Positions 43,861-54,776 of a DNA stretch of 64,000 nucleotides are shown in pieces (position 1 is the first letter of the stretch; every line of letters starts with the position of its first letter). Source of the stretch: Plasmopara viticola (taxonomy: Eukaryota > Oomycota > Peronosporomycetes > Peronosporales > Peronosporaceae); NCBI GenBank assembly GCA_001695595.3, contig MBPM02000018.1, positions 186,001-250,000 on the forward strand. The letters run 5' to 3'. The position numbers and the translations under genes were made by a program. A model generated the notes under the pieces. It did no database searches, was not told the origin of the DNA, and saw only the letters and a program-made list of their open reading frames with translations.

Positions 43861-44118
43861 TATTGAATGAGCTGAAAAGAACGAGATTAAAGCAGCGAAG
43901 CGTCTGCGCGGTTGAGAACCGGAGCGACGACACTTCAGCAGAAAAGGATTATTTGGAAGGGATTGATATATTGGGACTTACACTTCTACTTCTCGTAATC
44001 ACTCATTCTACATAACGTAATTACCTTAAGCCGTAAAAAGTAAAACCTATGTTGAAGCGCGGTTCGGATTGGACCGGATTGGGCTGTGTACGCTACCTGA
44101 AACCCATAAACTTCAATA
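43861..44118 (-). repeat. El-14 5' LTR (LTR-a)
   Basis: 258 bp, inner end TATTGAATGAG after CTCATAACC (43852-43860), outer sense start TATTGAAGTTTATGGG. Same length as the shared LTR 39780-40037. Confidence 0.87.
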
Positions 44119-45645
44119 CACACTTTGTTGGTTCTTTCTTCGTCAGCTGATGCATCCATTGTTGAGTGTGACACATAACCGCTTGTACATCGGCGAGACT
44201 CGATGTCTCCAGCCCAGTCTGCATCCGAATACTCAAGTAGTTTAGCCAGACCGCAACTTGAATACTGGTGTCCATGCGTTTCCGTTGCTTTTAGATATCT
44301 CAGCACGCGCTTGAGAGCTTGCCAATGCGTCGGAAACGGATCAGCATAAATTGGCATAGAATTCCCACAGCCGCAGCAAGGTCTTTCGCGTCACAACCAT
44401 AAGGTGCATTATGCCACCAACACAACATCGATAAGGCACATTCTTCATCGTATCTTTATGCTTGCAGCCACCTTCACACATGTTCTTTGTCAGCTTGAGC
44501 GCTGCTTCTTGAGGCCTATTTGACAGGCTTGCTATCTTGCATGCCAAACTTGCTCAGAATTGACTTGGGAAACTTAGTTTGCCGCATCGTGACTCGACCG
44601 GATACTTGGTCCTGACCGATTTTCATACCGAGAAAATACTTGAGCTCGCCTAGATCAGTCATCCCGATCCGGTCGCTTAGTGCACGCTTGGTGGAGACTA
44701 GGAGCATGTTGTTGCTACTTGCTACAATGAGGTCATCCGTGTACAACACAACAATCAAAAAACGTCGTCAGCGCGCTTGATGTACTCACAGTGATCGGAC
44801 TTACACTCGCTGAAACTCATCTTGATCATAAAGTCGTCGATGGTTTGGTTCCACTTGCGCGGTGATTGCTTAAGACCGTACAACGACCGCATCAGCTTAC
44901 CCATATGACCTTGTTTGTCTTCACTGACATATCCTTCAGGTTGCTGCATATAAACTTCTTCATCCAGAACTCTGGTTAAGAAAGCAGTCTTCACGTCCAT
45001 CTGATGCAGCGTCAGACCGTACTTGGCAGCCATGCTCAACGCGATGCGTCCCTTAGGTAGAGGAACAACATCCCAAGTCTTGCTCTTGTGGAGTGACTTT
45101 AGCTCCGAATCGCATGCAGCTTTCCATTGACCCGCGTCACTGAATTCCATCGCCGACTTGAATGTTGTCGGCATTTCCCCCACTGAATACACGACGTGGG
45201 CGGCTTTGAAGCCCTCTTCGCGAATTGTAGCAAGAGCCGACATTTCTTCGATTGTCGAGCGGTGGTATCTGGGCAGATGACGCTTGGGCTGCGGAACCTC
45301 AGTCGCCTTTTCCAATGATTGAGTACGAGTATGCCGCTTGCTGCCCAGTTCACAGTCCGTACTTGCGTCGTGTGTCTCAGTCTGCTCTGCCTCAGACTCT
45401 TTCTCGTCGTCCGTCGATATTCCTTCGCCATCATCATGAATCTCGACAACAGTGCTTTTATTCTCGCAAGTCGTTCTCCAACTGTCAAAGGTGTCTTCCT
45501 TGAACTGAGCATCGCGGCTCATGACGATTTGACCAGTCGACAATTCTTCGAAACGATACGTCTTTTGGTGCTCTTTATTTCCCAAAAATCGACTCAATAT
45601 CGCTTTCGCATCCAGTTTCGAGCGCTTTTCATTCGAAACATGCAC
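44119..45645 (-). pseudogene. El-15 linker, reverse transcriptase and RNase H, RT internally deleted
   Basis: Open 45645-44755. A 159-nt in-frame deletion (53 codons, relative to El-7 16669-16827) joins PLPKGR to IALSMAAKYG and removes the RT N-terminal motif region. The RT box reads YTDD (44732-44743) instead of YVDD. RNase H pieces: [19 protein letters not shown] and, upstream, SKPVK, LKLTKNMCEGGCKHKDT. The end toward 44119 is diverged. Confidence 0.88.
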
Positions 45646-45663
45646 GAACGCGTGACAGTACTT

Positions 45664-46379
45664 TCAGGTTGGCTTACAGCGGTTTCTTGGCTGTTCAAAG
45701 CTCGTAGGGTGACTTTTGGTGCTCGATAGCACGCGATGGACAACGATTTCGAAGAACATTGCCGTCATGACTGCTTCTCCCCAGTAGTGTTTAGCGAGTC
45801 CCGCGTGCTCCAACATGCACCGTGCGCATTCCACAAGCGTCCGATTCATACGGTCCGCAACTCCGTTTAGCTGTGGTGTGTACGGCGGCGCATACCTGAG
45901 CACATTTCCATTTCCCGAGCAAAACTTGGCCATTTTCGCGGATGCATATTCGCCACCGTTGTCACTGCGAAGAGATTTTACGCGTTTGCCGGTCTGCTTT
46001 TCTGCGAATGCCACGAAATTGGCGAACTTGTCCACGACTTCTGACTTGCTCTTGATCAGGTAGACGACGCAATATCTGGACTTATCATAGATGAAAGTCA
46101 TGAAATAGCGCTTGCCACTAAACGTTGAGGTCTGCATGGGGCCGCACACATCGCTGTGTATAATTCCAAAAGCTCATTCGCTCGATCCGTCGACACCGAT
46201 TGAAACCGTACACGAGTCTGCTTACCCAGTACACAGCCATCACAAATCTCCCACTTGTTCACAGATGTCACGTCGATACCAATGGCAAGATCCTTCCTCA
46301 CGATCGCGTTCAGCCCGTCATGACCAATATGACCAAGTCGAAGATGCCACAAATATGAGGCGTCCTCGTTAATTGTCAA
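45664..46379 (-). pseudogene. El-15 integrase, catalytic Glu to Asp
   Basis: Zinc domain LWHLRLGHIGHDG ... CDGCVLGKQ in 46379-46098. A 1-nt loss at LLELYTAMC shifts frame across the first catalytic Asp. The core in 46149-45664 has Asp in LRSDNGGEY and NGVADRMN, where the catalytic Glu has become Asp (about 45853). The C-terminal part shifts at MFFEIVV. Confidence 0.87.
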
Positions 46380-46397
46380 TGACTTGACCGTATTTGT

Positions 46398-46989
46398 TTA
46401 TTCCCGAGCAACTGGAGTCGTGTGCAGCCGAAAGAGTCCTTTTCCTTCCCACGCACCAATTTTCCAATTGACAACTTTTGTTTCGGCAAAATATTCTTCC
46501 TTGTCGAAAACAACAGGCCTGATGTCCTGAGTGAAGCGACCAACCGAAATCAAATTTATCGACAACTTGGGTATGTGCCACACATTTGTCAACAGACCCT
46601 TCTTTATTCCGAGCAACGTCACCATGGCAATCACAATGTCACCGCTGCCAATAGCTTGTACGACGCCGTCGTCTGCCAGATGTACGTCGATGTGGAAAAG
46701 TCTTGTAGCTCCTCATGAACTTCTTGAAGCTTGTCATTTGCTGAGTAGTCCCCGAGTCGACCAGCCAAACATCATCCAGGTTGACAGAGCCACTGCTACC
46801 ACCGACCGAGAACAGATTGTCACCAGAATCTTCAATCTGTGCGATGTTTGCCCGCTGCGATCGATACCGCTCAACATCATTCCGAACTCGCGAGGGGCAA
46901 TCTACAATCCAGTGTCCTTGTTTACCACAATTATGGCACGCACCAGTCTTGTTCACCGGTCGTCCTTTGCGCTTCGCATTCTTCATCAT
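46398..46989 (-). pseudogene. El-15 zinc knuckle and protease
   Basis: Complete knuckle CHNCGKQGHWIVDC and protease VDSGTTQQM in one open frame 46989-46639, then a frameshift at KTFPHRR. Continuation 46634-46398: NVWHIPKLSINLISVGRFTQD. Confidence 0.87.
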
Positions 46990-47034
46990 GTACGTTTGGC
47001 CAGACGCAGCTCCATCGCCACCCTGCCTCGCGTG

Positions 47035-47632
47035 TCATATCTTCATGGAGAAGTCGAGCCCCCAAGTCAAAGTATTTGCACGGGATTCCAATGCAGTAAT
47101 GAGAAACTGGTACGAGTCACTAAGACTCCCAAGAAGCGTGATAACCAAGCCGTCTTCGCTCATTGTGGCTCCCACAGCATCGAGCTGCTCCGCTAGCGTC
47201 TTGAGCTTGTTGATGTGTTCCAGAACATCATTACCTTCTTCCATCATTGTTGTGAAAAACCGCCGACGAAGAAAGAGCTTCTTTGCGAGGCTTCTCTTCT
47301 TCCAGTCGCGACCATGCATCATGCGCACCACTTGAGGACCGGACCAGTGGCAGTTGCGAGTCTTCCATCGCAAGACAGATTATCGCTAGCGCTTTCCGAG
47401 ACTTCCTCTTGTAAGTCGACTAGTCCATCGCATTCGTGCAGTGCTCCAGCTTGATTTCACCACTTGCAACCTCCCACAGGTCCCTCTCCTCCAGCACCAT
47501 CTGCATCTTGAACTTCCAGGTCTGAGAGTTGGTGCCGTCGAACTGGTTGATTCGACTTGGTACAGACGCGTCCATGGTGGCGAAGGAAGAGTCAGAGAAG
47601 GGGGGGGCAGAGTCGGCGGGGCTTGGGCTCAT
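47035..47632 (-). pseudogene. El-15 gag with amber codon
   Basis: ATG 47632-47630 in the primer site, MSPSPADSAPPF, INQFDGTNSQTWKFKMQMV, LEERDLWEVASGEIKLEHC, then TAG at 47420-47422 (NAMD-stop-STYKRKS), identical in context to El-7. Continuation 47373-47035 KLFLRRRFFTTMMEEG, KTLAEQLDAVGATMSED. Confidence 0.88.
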
Positions 47633-47636
47633 AACC

Positions 47637-47918
47637 TGTTAGAAAGGTCGAAGGGAGCACTAGTTGGCAAAATGCAAAGTGACTACATATATATAAGATC
47701 CTAATTTTACAACTACATGCTACCGCAAAGCCAATAATTTATCGAAGCCAATCAGAACGACTTACTATCCGGGCGCGGTCGTCTTCCCATCCCAAAACCG
47801 ATCTTCTGCCCATCTTGAATCTTCTCCTTCAAGCAGTCATCAACTGATTGCAGATACCGGTACTTACCGATATGTAGTCGTTGTTCGAGGCACTTCTTCG
47901 TCAGCATCTTCGACAACA
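47637..47918 (-). repeat. El-15 5' LTR (LTR-d)
   Basis: 282 bp, TGTTAGAAAGGTCG to ...TTCGACAACA. One CCGGGCG repeat. El-16 RT sequence follows at 47919. Confidence 0.87.
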
Positions 47919-48968
47919 GTTTGCTGTATACGCAGTGATCTGAATTGCTCTTGGTAAATCCCATCTTAACCATAAAATTGTCAATCGTTCGATTCCACAT
48001 CCGTGGTGACTGCTTCAAACCGCAGAGTGAACGCTTGAGCTTGCACACCTACTTTAGTCGACTTGGGTCAGCATATCCATCAGGTTGTTGCATATAGATG
48101 TCTTCGTCCAGAGTACTATTAAGAAACACAGTTTTGACGTCCATTTGGTGGAGCTTGAGATCATATTTGGCAGCCAGGCTTAGCACAATGCGAATTGACG
48201 TAAACTTGGCTACGGGTGCAAAAGCCTCCTTGTAATCGACACCATTCTTCTGCAAGAAACGTTTTGCAACCAGCCGTGCCTTAAACCGCTCAATCTCCCC
48301 GTCTTGGTTCTCCTTAACACGAAAGACCCAGCGACAGCCGATCGCTTTTCGTCCCTTCGGCAGCCGAACAATATCTCGTGCCTCATTCTTTATCAGAGAG
48401 TCAATTTCGGCGTCGCAGACCTCCTTCCACTTGCACGCGTCATCGGATTCCATTGCCGACATGAAATCATCGGCATTTCTCCCACTGATTACATGACGTG
48501 TGCTGCTTCATTTTCTTTGCCGATTGCGGAGGCTGACATTTCTTCAAGCGTCGACCGCTGGTTAAATGGCGCGTGTCGCTTAGACCTTAAAATTTCAGTT
48601 ACTCTTTCAAGCGACTGATTTTTTGTAAGCCGTTTAGCCCCGGAGTTGTAATATACGTCGCGTTCTGGCACCTGATTATCATCCACTTCCGACACTTCAT
48701 GGCCATTTTCGGTGCTTGATTCTGCATCGGCATCAATGACACTGTCGTTTTCCTCACCCACCAGCTTAACAATCTTGTTGTAGTTGTGCCTTCCTTTGTC
48801 AAAAACATCCTCTTCAAACTGTGCATCGCGACTCATTAGAATGCGCCCGGTCGAAATTTCTTCAAACCGGTATGTCTTTGCATGTTCCAAATAGCCCAAA
48901 AAATCGACATAAGATGGCTTTTGCGTCAAGTTTGAAACGCTTCTTCTTTGGAACGCGGACTTACGCAT
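47919..48968 (-). pseudogene. El-16 linker and reverse transcriptase front
   Basis: Linker 48968-48489 (HAKTYRFEEISTGRILMSRDAQ, acidic). RT 48462-48049: [56 protein letters not shown], stop at PSRLK. Continuation VCKLKRSLCGLKQSPRMWNRT. It keeps the eleven residues that El-5 has lost. Confidence 0.88.
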
Positions 48969-49818
48969 GACATCCGAACACTTTGAGGCTGGTCAATTGC
49001 GATTTTGTCGTCGTCCAAAGCTCGTGTAGTGACTTCTTTAATCCAGCTGCACGAGTAGGGCACCTATTACGGAGAAACGTTGCGGTCATTACTGCTTCAC
49101 CCCAATACCTTTCGGACATTCCAGCATGCTCCATCATACATCGTGCACACTCAAATAATGTTCGATTCATGCGCTCGGCTACTCCATTCAGCTGAGGAGT
49201 ATACGGTGGTGAAAACTTGAGCACGATTCCTCGATCCATGCAAAACTTGGTCATCTTACACGACGTGTACTCGCCGCCATTGTCACTTCTAAGAGTCTTG
49301 ACTCGCTTGCCAGTCTGCTTTTCAGTAAAGGCAAGAAACTCGGCAAACTTGTCTTTAACTTCAGACTTGACCTCGATTAAGTAGACAGCGCAGAAACGTG
49401 ACTTGTCATCGATGAACGTAACAAAATAGCGCTTTCCGCTGAACGTTAACGTTTGCATTGAACCGCACACGTCACTATGCACAACTCCAAGAATGTATTT
49501 TGCTCGATCAAAGGAAGATGGCTGAAAGCGCACACTAGTTTGTTTTCCTAACGCACACCCGTCACAAAGCTACCACTTGCGCACCGATGTCAACGCAATG
49601 CCGGTGGCAAGTTTCTTTTTGACAATTGCGTCAAGTCCTTCAAATCCAATATGACCAAGCCGTAGGTGCCAGAAGTACGAATTGGTATTCCCCACGTATC
49701 CAGACAGCTTGGCCACACACACTTCCTCAGGAGCAACAGGAATCATATGAAGCTTGAACAATCCTTTTCCTTCTTGAGCACCAATTTCCATTTCTCTCCC
49801 TTTGTCTCCGCGAAGCAT
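48961..49818 (-). pseudogene. El-16 integrase
   Basis: Zinc domain FWHLRLGHIGFEG in 49818-49570. Core 49533-48961 with Asp in VVHSDVCGSM, Asp in LRSDNGGEY and Glu in NGVAERMN, all intact, plus YWGEAVMTATFLRNRC and LKVFGCHA-stop. Confidence 0.9.
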
Positions 49819-49868
49819 CCATCATTGTCGAACATTACTGGACCAACGTCCTTGGTGAATCGACCAAC

Positions 49869-50393
49869 CTAAAACAAACTGCGAGACAACTTCGGAATAT
49901 GCCACACATTAGTGAGCACACCCTTTTTCACTCCATTTGATGTCATCACGGACATAACGACATCTCCACTGCCGATTGTTTGCACGACTTCATTGTCTGC
50001 TAGATGCACGTCCACTGGAGTGAAGACCTTGTAGTTCCTCATGAACATTTTCAATTTTGACATGTGCTGTGGCACTCTTGAGTCGACCAGCCAAATGTCA
50101 CTTGACTTGACAGAGCCAGCACAATCGCCAACCGAAAATAAGTAGTCATCATTGTCGTCCCCGTCTGCAAAGTTTGCTTGCTGTGACCGATGTCTCTCAA
50201 AGTCATTGCTCGCTCGTAGTGGGCACTCTACCATCCAATGCCCTTGTTTACCGCAATTGTGGCATGCACCGGTCTTCTTCATCGGTCGTCCTTTGCGCTT
50301 ATTGTCTCGTAACATAAATGCTTGACCAGACACAGCTCTGTCGTCGCTCTGCTCCTTACATTTCATCTCTTCATGCAATAGGCGCGACGTCAC
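49869..50393 (-). pseudogene. El-16 zinc knuckle and protease, active site mutated
   Basis: Complete knuckle CHNCGKQGHWMVEC. The protease site reads VDSRVPQHM (50073-50086 region): DSGA has become DSRV, so catalysis should be lost although the frame is open for 174 codons to LSRSLF-stop. Confidence 0.9.
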
Positions 50394-50399
50394 AAGCTC

Positions 50400-50985
50400 C
50401 CAGTCAGCGTATCAAGACGCGACTCCAGCGCCGTGATGGGGAACTAATACGAATCACTCAGACTTCCAAGAAGCGTGATTACCAGATTGTCCTCACTCAC
50501 CGGGACGCCCACCGCGTCAAGCTGCCCCGCAAGCGTCTTGAGCTTGTTGATGTGCTCGAGCACACCGTTGCCACTCTCCATCATCGTCGTGAAGAACCTG
50601 CGACGATGGAAGAGCTTGTTCGCCAGGCTCCTCTTCTCGAAGTGTCACTCCAATCTTGACCACGCATCGTACGCATCCTTGGTCGAGCGAACCAGCGGCA
50701 GCTGCGAGTCCTCCATCGCATGACAGATTATCGCCAACGCCTTTCGAGCCTTACGCTTGAAGGTCGACTGGTCCATCGGGTTACTCAGCTGTTCAGGCTT
50801 TATCCCCCACTCGCAGCTTCCCAGAGGTCGCGCTCCTCCAACACCATTCGCATCTTGAACTTCCACTTATGGAAGTTCGTTCCGTCGAACTTGTTGATTC
50901 GGCTCGGCGTGGCATCCATGGTGGCAGCAAAGGCGGGAGCAGAGGCGGGGGCAGAGTTAGCGGAGTCTGTGGGGCTTGGACTCAC
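50400..50985 (-). pseudogene. El-16 gag, start codon GTG
   Basis: The start codon in the primer site is GTG (50985-50983). Text SPSPTDSANSAPASAP, INKFDGTNFHKWKFKMRMV and a stop after WEAASGG by a small deletion. 50866-50645 reads QLSNPMDQSTFKRKARKALA, where Gln stands at the codon that is TAG in El-7 and El-15. Further stops follow LE-stop-HFEKRS. Confidence 0.87.
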
Positions 50986-50989
50986 GACC

Positions 50990-51285
50990 TGTTGAAAAAG
51001 GTCACTTGAGCTGAAGTTGGCAAAATGCAAAGCGTATACATTTTATAAGGTCCTTAGTTCGCAACTACGTGCTACCTCAGAGCCAATGATTTATCTGAGC
51101 CAATTTGAACAACTAACCATCCGGGCGCAATCATCTACCATCCAAGCGCAATTATCTTCCCATCCCAAGGTCGATCTTTTGCCCATCTTGAGCCCGCTCC
51201 TCCAAGCAGTCATCAACTGATTGCAGATACCGGTACTTACCGATATGTAGTCGTGCGAGGCGTTTCTTCGCCAGCATCTTCGACA
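50990..51285 (-). repeat. El-16 5' LTR (LTR-d)
   Basis: 296 bp, TGTTGAAAAAGGTCAC to ...CATCTTCGACA, the last bases shortened. Contains one clear and one diverged CCGGGCG repeat. Confidence 0.85.
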
Positions 51286-51965
51286 CGGCCAAGTTTGCTG
51301 AATATGTTGCGCTTGCTGAAACGCAGACTGGATATCGAGTCAAGTCGCTTTGCAGTGACAATGGTGGAGAATATACTTCGCACAGAATGGCCAAGATTTG
51401 CAGTGACCGAGGAATTACTCAAAAGTTCACCCCACTGTACACTCCACAGCTGAATGGAGTGGCTGAGCGCATGCGAACGTTGGTCGAGTGTGCGAGGTGC
51501 ATGATGGAAAACGCTGAATTATCGAAAGTTTATTGGGGCGAAGCAGTAATGACGGCTGTTTCCTACGAAATTGTTGTTTTAAACGCGCTGTTTCTCACAA
51601 CAAGTCACCTCACCAAATTTGGACCGGTAAGAAGGCGTTGCAAACCTTAAAGGGTTTGGTTGCCACGCGTTTGTCACGGTTCCCAAAGAGAAAGCACCAA
51701 GTTTGATGCAAGGTCGGTACACTGCCGCTTTATCGGTTATTCCGAACATAAAAAAGCGTATCGTTTTGAGGGACTACAAACCAGTCGTGTGCTCGTAAGT
51801 CGCGATGCCAACTTTATGGCAATGGTTTTTGACACTGGGAAGCGTGATCACTGCAGTAAAGAGGTCGTCATTGAAGACGACGAAGAAATGATGAAGAAAC
51901 GCAAGAAGAAGAGACGATTACTTCCGATGTCGACTTTGAGGATGGCAGGAAACGACAATAACTAA
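51286..51965 (+). pseudogene. El-17 integrase core end
   Basis: Asp in LCSDNGGEYTS and Glu in NGVAERM, where the following Asn codon is deleted. YWGEAVMTA is followed by a frameshift at VSYEIVV. 51660-51965 holds the KFDARSVHCRFIGYSEHKKAYRF segment and a Lys-rich tail. Confidence 0.87.
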
Positions 51966-52045
51966 ATGAATCGCTCGAGAAAGCAACAGAAATACCAAGA
52001 ACTAAGCGGCCTGCAACCTTCACTAAAAGTCGTGGACGTGAAGAG

Positions 52046-53638
52046 ATGTCGGCAGAAGCACAAGACTGCTTTAATGTTGAGGCGGCCTACGTCATGGATT
52101 CAGGGGAAGGTATGCCAACTATGTTTAATTCGGCTATGGAACCCAAGAGCGCAAGCAAAGGGAAAGAAGCATGCGACTCGGAGTGCGACTCGCTGTTGAA
52201 AAATGACACCTGGGATATTGTGCAACTGCCGAAAGGACGCAAAGCGATCGGCTGCAGATGAGTGTTTCGTGTCAAAGAGAACCAAGATGGTCAAGTTGAG
52301 CGATACAAGGCTCGACTGGTTGCAAAAGGTTTTTCGCAGAAGTTCGGAATCGACTAGGAGGAAACTTTTGCACCTGTGGCCAAGTTCACCTCGATTCGGA
52401 TCGTGCTGAGTTTGGCAGCCAGGTGTTATCTTTCGCTTCACCAAATGAATGTGTAGACGGCATTTTTGAATAATATGCTCGATGAAGTATATGTCACAGC
52501 CGGACGGATACGTTGACGCAGCTCACCCCGGCTACGTGTGCAAGCTGAAGCGATCGTTGTACCGATTAAAACAGTCTCCTCGCATGTGGAGTCAAACCAT
52601 TGATGATTTCATGCTCAAGATTATTTTCTGCAAGTGCGACTCGGACTGTTGTGTGTATGTCAAACGGAACGGTAAGGGTGACATGGCTTTTGTGGTTCTT
52701 TACGTTGACGACCTTATCATCGCTAGTGGCAATAAAGAGCTTCTCGAGTCGACTAAGCGTATGCTGAGCAATCAGTTTGAGATGACAGATTTTGGTGAAC
52801 TCAAGTATTTTTCCGGTGTTGAGATTAAGAGCAACCACAAGGCTGGCCAAGTGACGATGCGGCAAACAAACTTCTTGAAGTCAATATTGATCAAGTTTGA
52901 CATGCAAGAAAGTAAGCCTGTGAGGACGCCACAAGACCCTGGACTTAAGTTGAAGAAGAACATTTGCGAAGGCGGCTGCAAACATGAAGAAACAATAAAG
53001 AACGTGCTGTACCGGAGTGCTGTCGGAGCAACCATGTACTTAATGGTGGCGACGCGTCCGGCGGCAGTGTGTGTTCTCAGTCAATTTGCGTTTGATCCCT
53101 GTCCAACACACTAACAAGCTCTCGAGCGCGTACTGCGGTATCTTCAAGCAACACCAACATTTGGCTGACACCGCTAAGCTAGTGGGCTATTCAGATACAA
53201 ATTGGGCTAGACATTGACTATCGCAGAAGCACAAGTGGGTATTTGTTCAAGCTAAACGGCGGATGTATCAGCTGGCGAAGCAAGAAACAGCGGACAGTGG
53301 CACTTTCATCGACGGGAGCCGAGTACATGGCGCTTTCAGAGGCTACACAAGAAGCAGTGTGGCTTAAGACTTTTCTGTGCGAACTCGGCGAATTAAGGAG
53401 CGACGATGCGATCAAGATCTAAAAGACAATCAAGGCTCGATCGCGTTGGCCAAGAACTCGGAGTTTCACAAGCGCACTAAGCACATCGACTTCGAAATCA
53501 CTTTGTGCGCGAAAAGGTTGAAGCCAGTCAAGTGATAATCAAGTACTGTCCAACTCAAGATATGCTGGCCGACATCATGACGAAGTCTATTCCAGCTTCG
53601 AAATTCTGCAAACTTCGGAGCATGCTCGGCATTTAAGC
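52046..53638 (+). pseudogene. El-17 reverse transcriptase and RNase H
   Basis: RT front [23 protein letters not shown] (TGG to TGA), then stops at GID-stop-EETF and MNV-stop-TAF. Open 52482-53114 with YVDDLIIASG (box 52701-52712), MTDFGELKYFSGVEI and AVGATMYLMVATRP. RNase H reads [20 protein letters not shown], the Glu of STEAEY being Gly. Ends QDMLADIMTKSIP near 53590. Confidence 0.88.
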
Positions 53639-53665
53639 ACAAAAGGCTGTCGAGTCGAGTGGGAG

Positions 53666-53717
53666 TGTTGTCGAAGATGCTAGCGAAGAAACGCCTCGAC
53701 CAGAATCTTCGGCAACA
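53666..53717. repeat. El-17 LTR stub facing an inverted LTR end (hairpin)
   Basis: TGTTGTCGAAGATGCT at 53666-53681, after the polypurine tract GTGGGAG, is followed by about 20 bp of normal LTR-d. Then comes AGAATCTTCGGCAACA at 53702-53717, nearly the reverse complement of the start (two mismatches in 16). El-18 sequence begins at 53718. Either a fold-back copy or a fusion of two opposite LTRs. Confidence 0.8.
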
Positions 53718-53764
53718 CTCAGCACATGCCTTGATCACTTGAACCCAGTGGCACACTTGCGTCC

Positions 53765-54078
53765 TGATGGAAGATGACTTTGAACACTGGGTAGGAGACG
53801 GAGGTGAGGCAACCGAAGCGAAGAAGGCACTTGGGGGGTTGAATTGAAATTCAGAAGTGATTAATTTAATTTTATTCTAGCTGATGAGACATGCACTAGC
53901 TCTTCCTATCACATTTAGTTTGTCTAATCACAATCATTCCTTACTCGTCCAATCAACCTACCCGTCTAATCAACGTGTGGTCGTATTGGACCGGTTCGGG
54001 CGAGCCGGTTAATGGATACAAGTTGTTACAGTGTACCAAGTGAGCCCATACGGGACCGGTCAGCATGTACCTGTAATA
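53765..54078 (-). repeat. El-19, solo LTR (LTR-b)
   Basis: 314 bp, TGATGGAAGATGAC to ...ACCTGTAATA, very like the El-11 LTRs, with El-18 zinc-domain sequence on both sides and no internal region. Such solo LTRs arise by recombination between the two LTRs of one element. The flanking 5-mers (CGTCC, CTACT) are only weakly alike. Confidence 0.88.
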
Positions 54079-54700
54079 CTACTTTACATTCCGCCATTGA
54101 CCATCCTGCGAAGCACGTCAATTAGCGCGAACCATTCTTGCATGCAGATTGGTGTTTTGTCCTCGCAGCACCGAATTTGCTGAATACTGGGGAGTACAAA
54201 GCAAGAAAAGACCGTCAACGAGGTCTGCTGTAGCCACGTCTGGTGTGAGACCTTGCGCGCAATGTTCATGCGTGGGCCATCAAACACTACCTGAAACTTG
54301 CCACTCTTGTTGATCTGTGGCACCGAAAGCAGATTATTGTTCATCGCTGGCACGAACAATATGTCCTTAATTTTAATGTAGGATTCAAAACCATCGGGCA
54401 AAACCACGCGCTCGATGATGGTCCCGACACCCTTAATTGCAATCTTGTTTCCGTCAGCGACCGAGAGTTCACCAAAGTTGTGCTCATCGAGTCTGGTAAA
54501 TTTGTCCTTGTTGTTGCATATGTGATGCGTTGCACCACTGTCGATTGCCCATATTTCAGGCATATTTTTCTTTGTCGAAAGTCCACACTTTAGCGAAACC
54601 GCAACCGCAACGCGGTCGTAGTCGTATTGGTCGCTGGGCCGATAGTGAACATTGTTTGCTCCGCGTCCACGAGCATAGTCGCCGCGTCGAGCATTTCGAT
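54079..54700 (-). pseudogene. El-18 protease and zinc domain
   Basis: 160 open codons 54563-54084: [18 protein letters not shown] (site intact), [15 protein letters not shown], then a 1-nt shift at SHQTWLQQ, and VLRRMVNGG of the zinc domain at the El-19 border. The last bases of the domain continue at 53718-53764. Confidence 0.87.
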
Positions 54701-54776
54701 TCTCATCCTTCTGCTTGGTCTAGCACCGCTCCGCCGAGTACCCCAATTTCCCGCAGTATGTGCTTTGGCGATTTTC

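Larger units (their letters stand above)
40038..44118 (-). mobile_element. El-14, copia retrotransposon, right unit of a tandem
   Basis: DSGATHH-clade copy nearly identical to El-13 over IN and PR (constant offset of 4153 bp from El-13 in that part). Complete from RNase H stop to 5' LTR, with two internal deletions (about 205 bp in RT, 71 bp after PR). Its outer LTR end abuts El-15 RNase H. Confidence 0.92.
44119..47918 (-). mobile_element. El-15, copia retrotransposon lacking its 3' end here
   Basis: DSGATQH-clade copy related to El-7: part of RNase H, RT, IN, PR, gag, 5' LTR. The El-13/El-14 tandem sits in its RNase H at SKKQ. Its outer LTR end abuts El-16 RT. Confidence 0.92.
47919..51285 (-). 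mobile_element. El-16, copia retrotransposon, 5' part
   Basis: DSGATQH-clade copy related to El-5: RT front, IN, PR, gag and 5' LTR; El-15 cuts RT at SDHCVYSK before the YVDD box. Outer LTR end abuts El-17 integrase on the other strand. Confidence 0.9.
51286..53717 (+). mobile_element. El-17, copia retrotransposon, right part
   Basis: Plus-strand DSGATQH-clade copy from the integrase core to the start of its 3' LTR. Only about 36 bp of the LTR remain before an inverted LTR end (see repeat entry). Related to El-12 at the RNase H tail. Confidence 0.9.

Noticed and set aside
53704..53764. A short independent gene between El-17 and El-19
   Set aside because: The bases match the El-1 zinc-domain region on the minus strand and continue on the far side of El-19.
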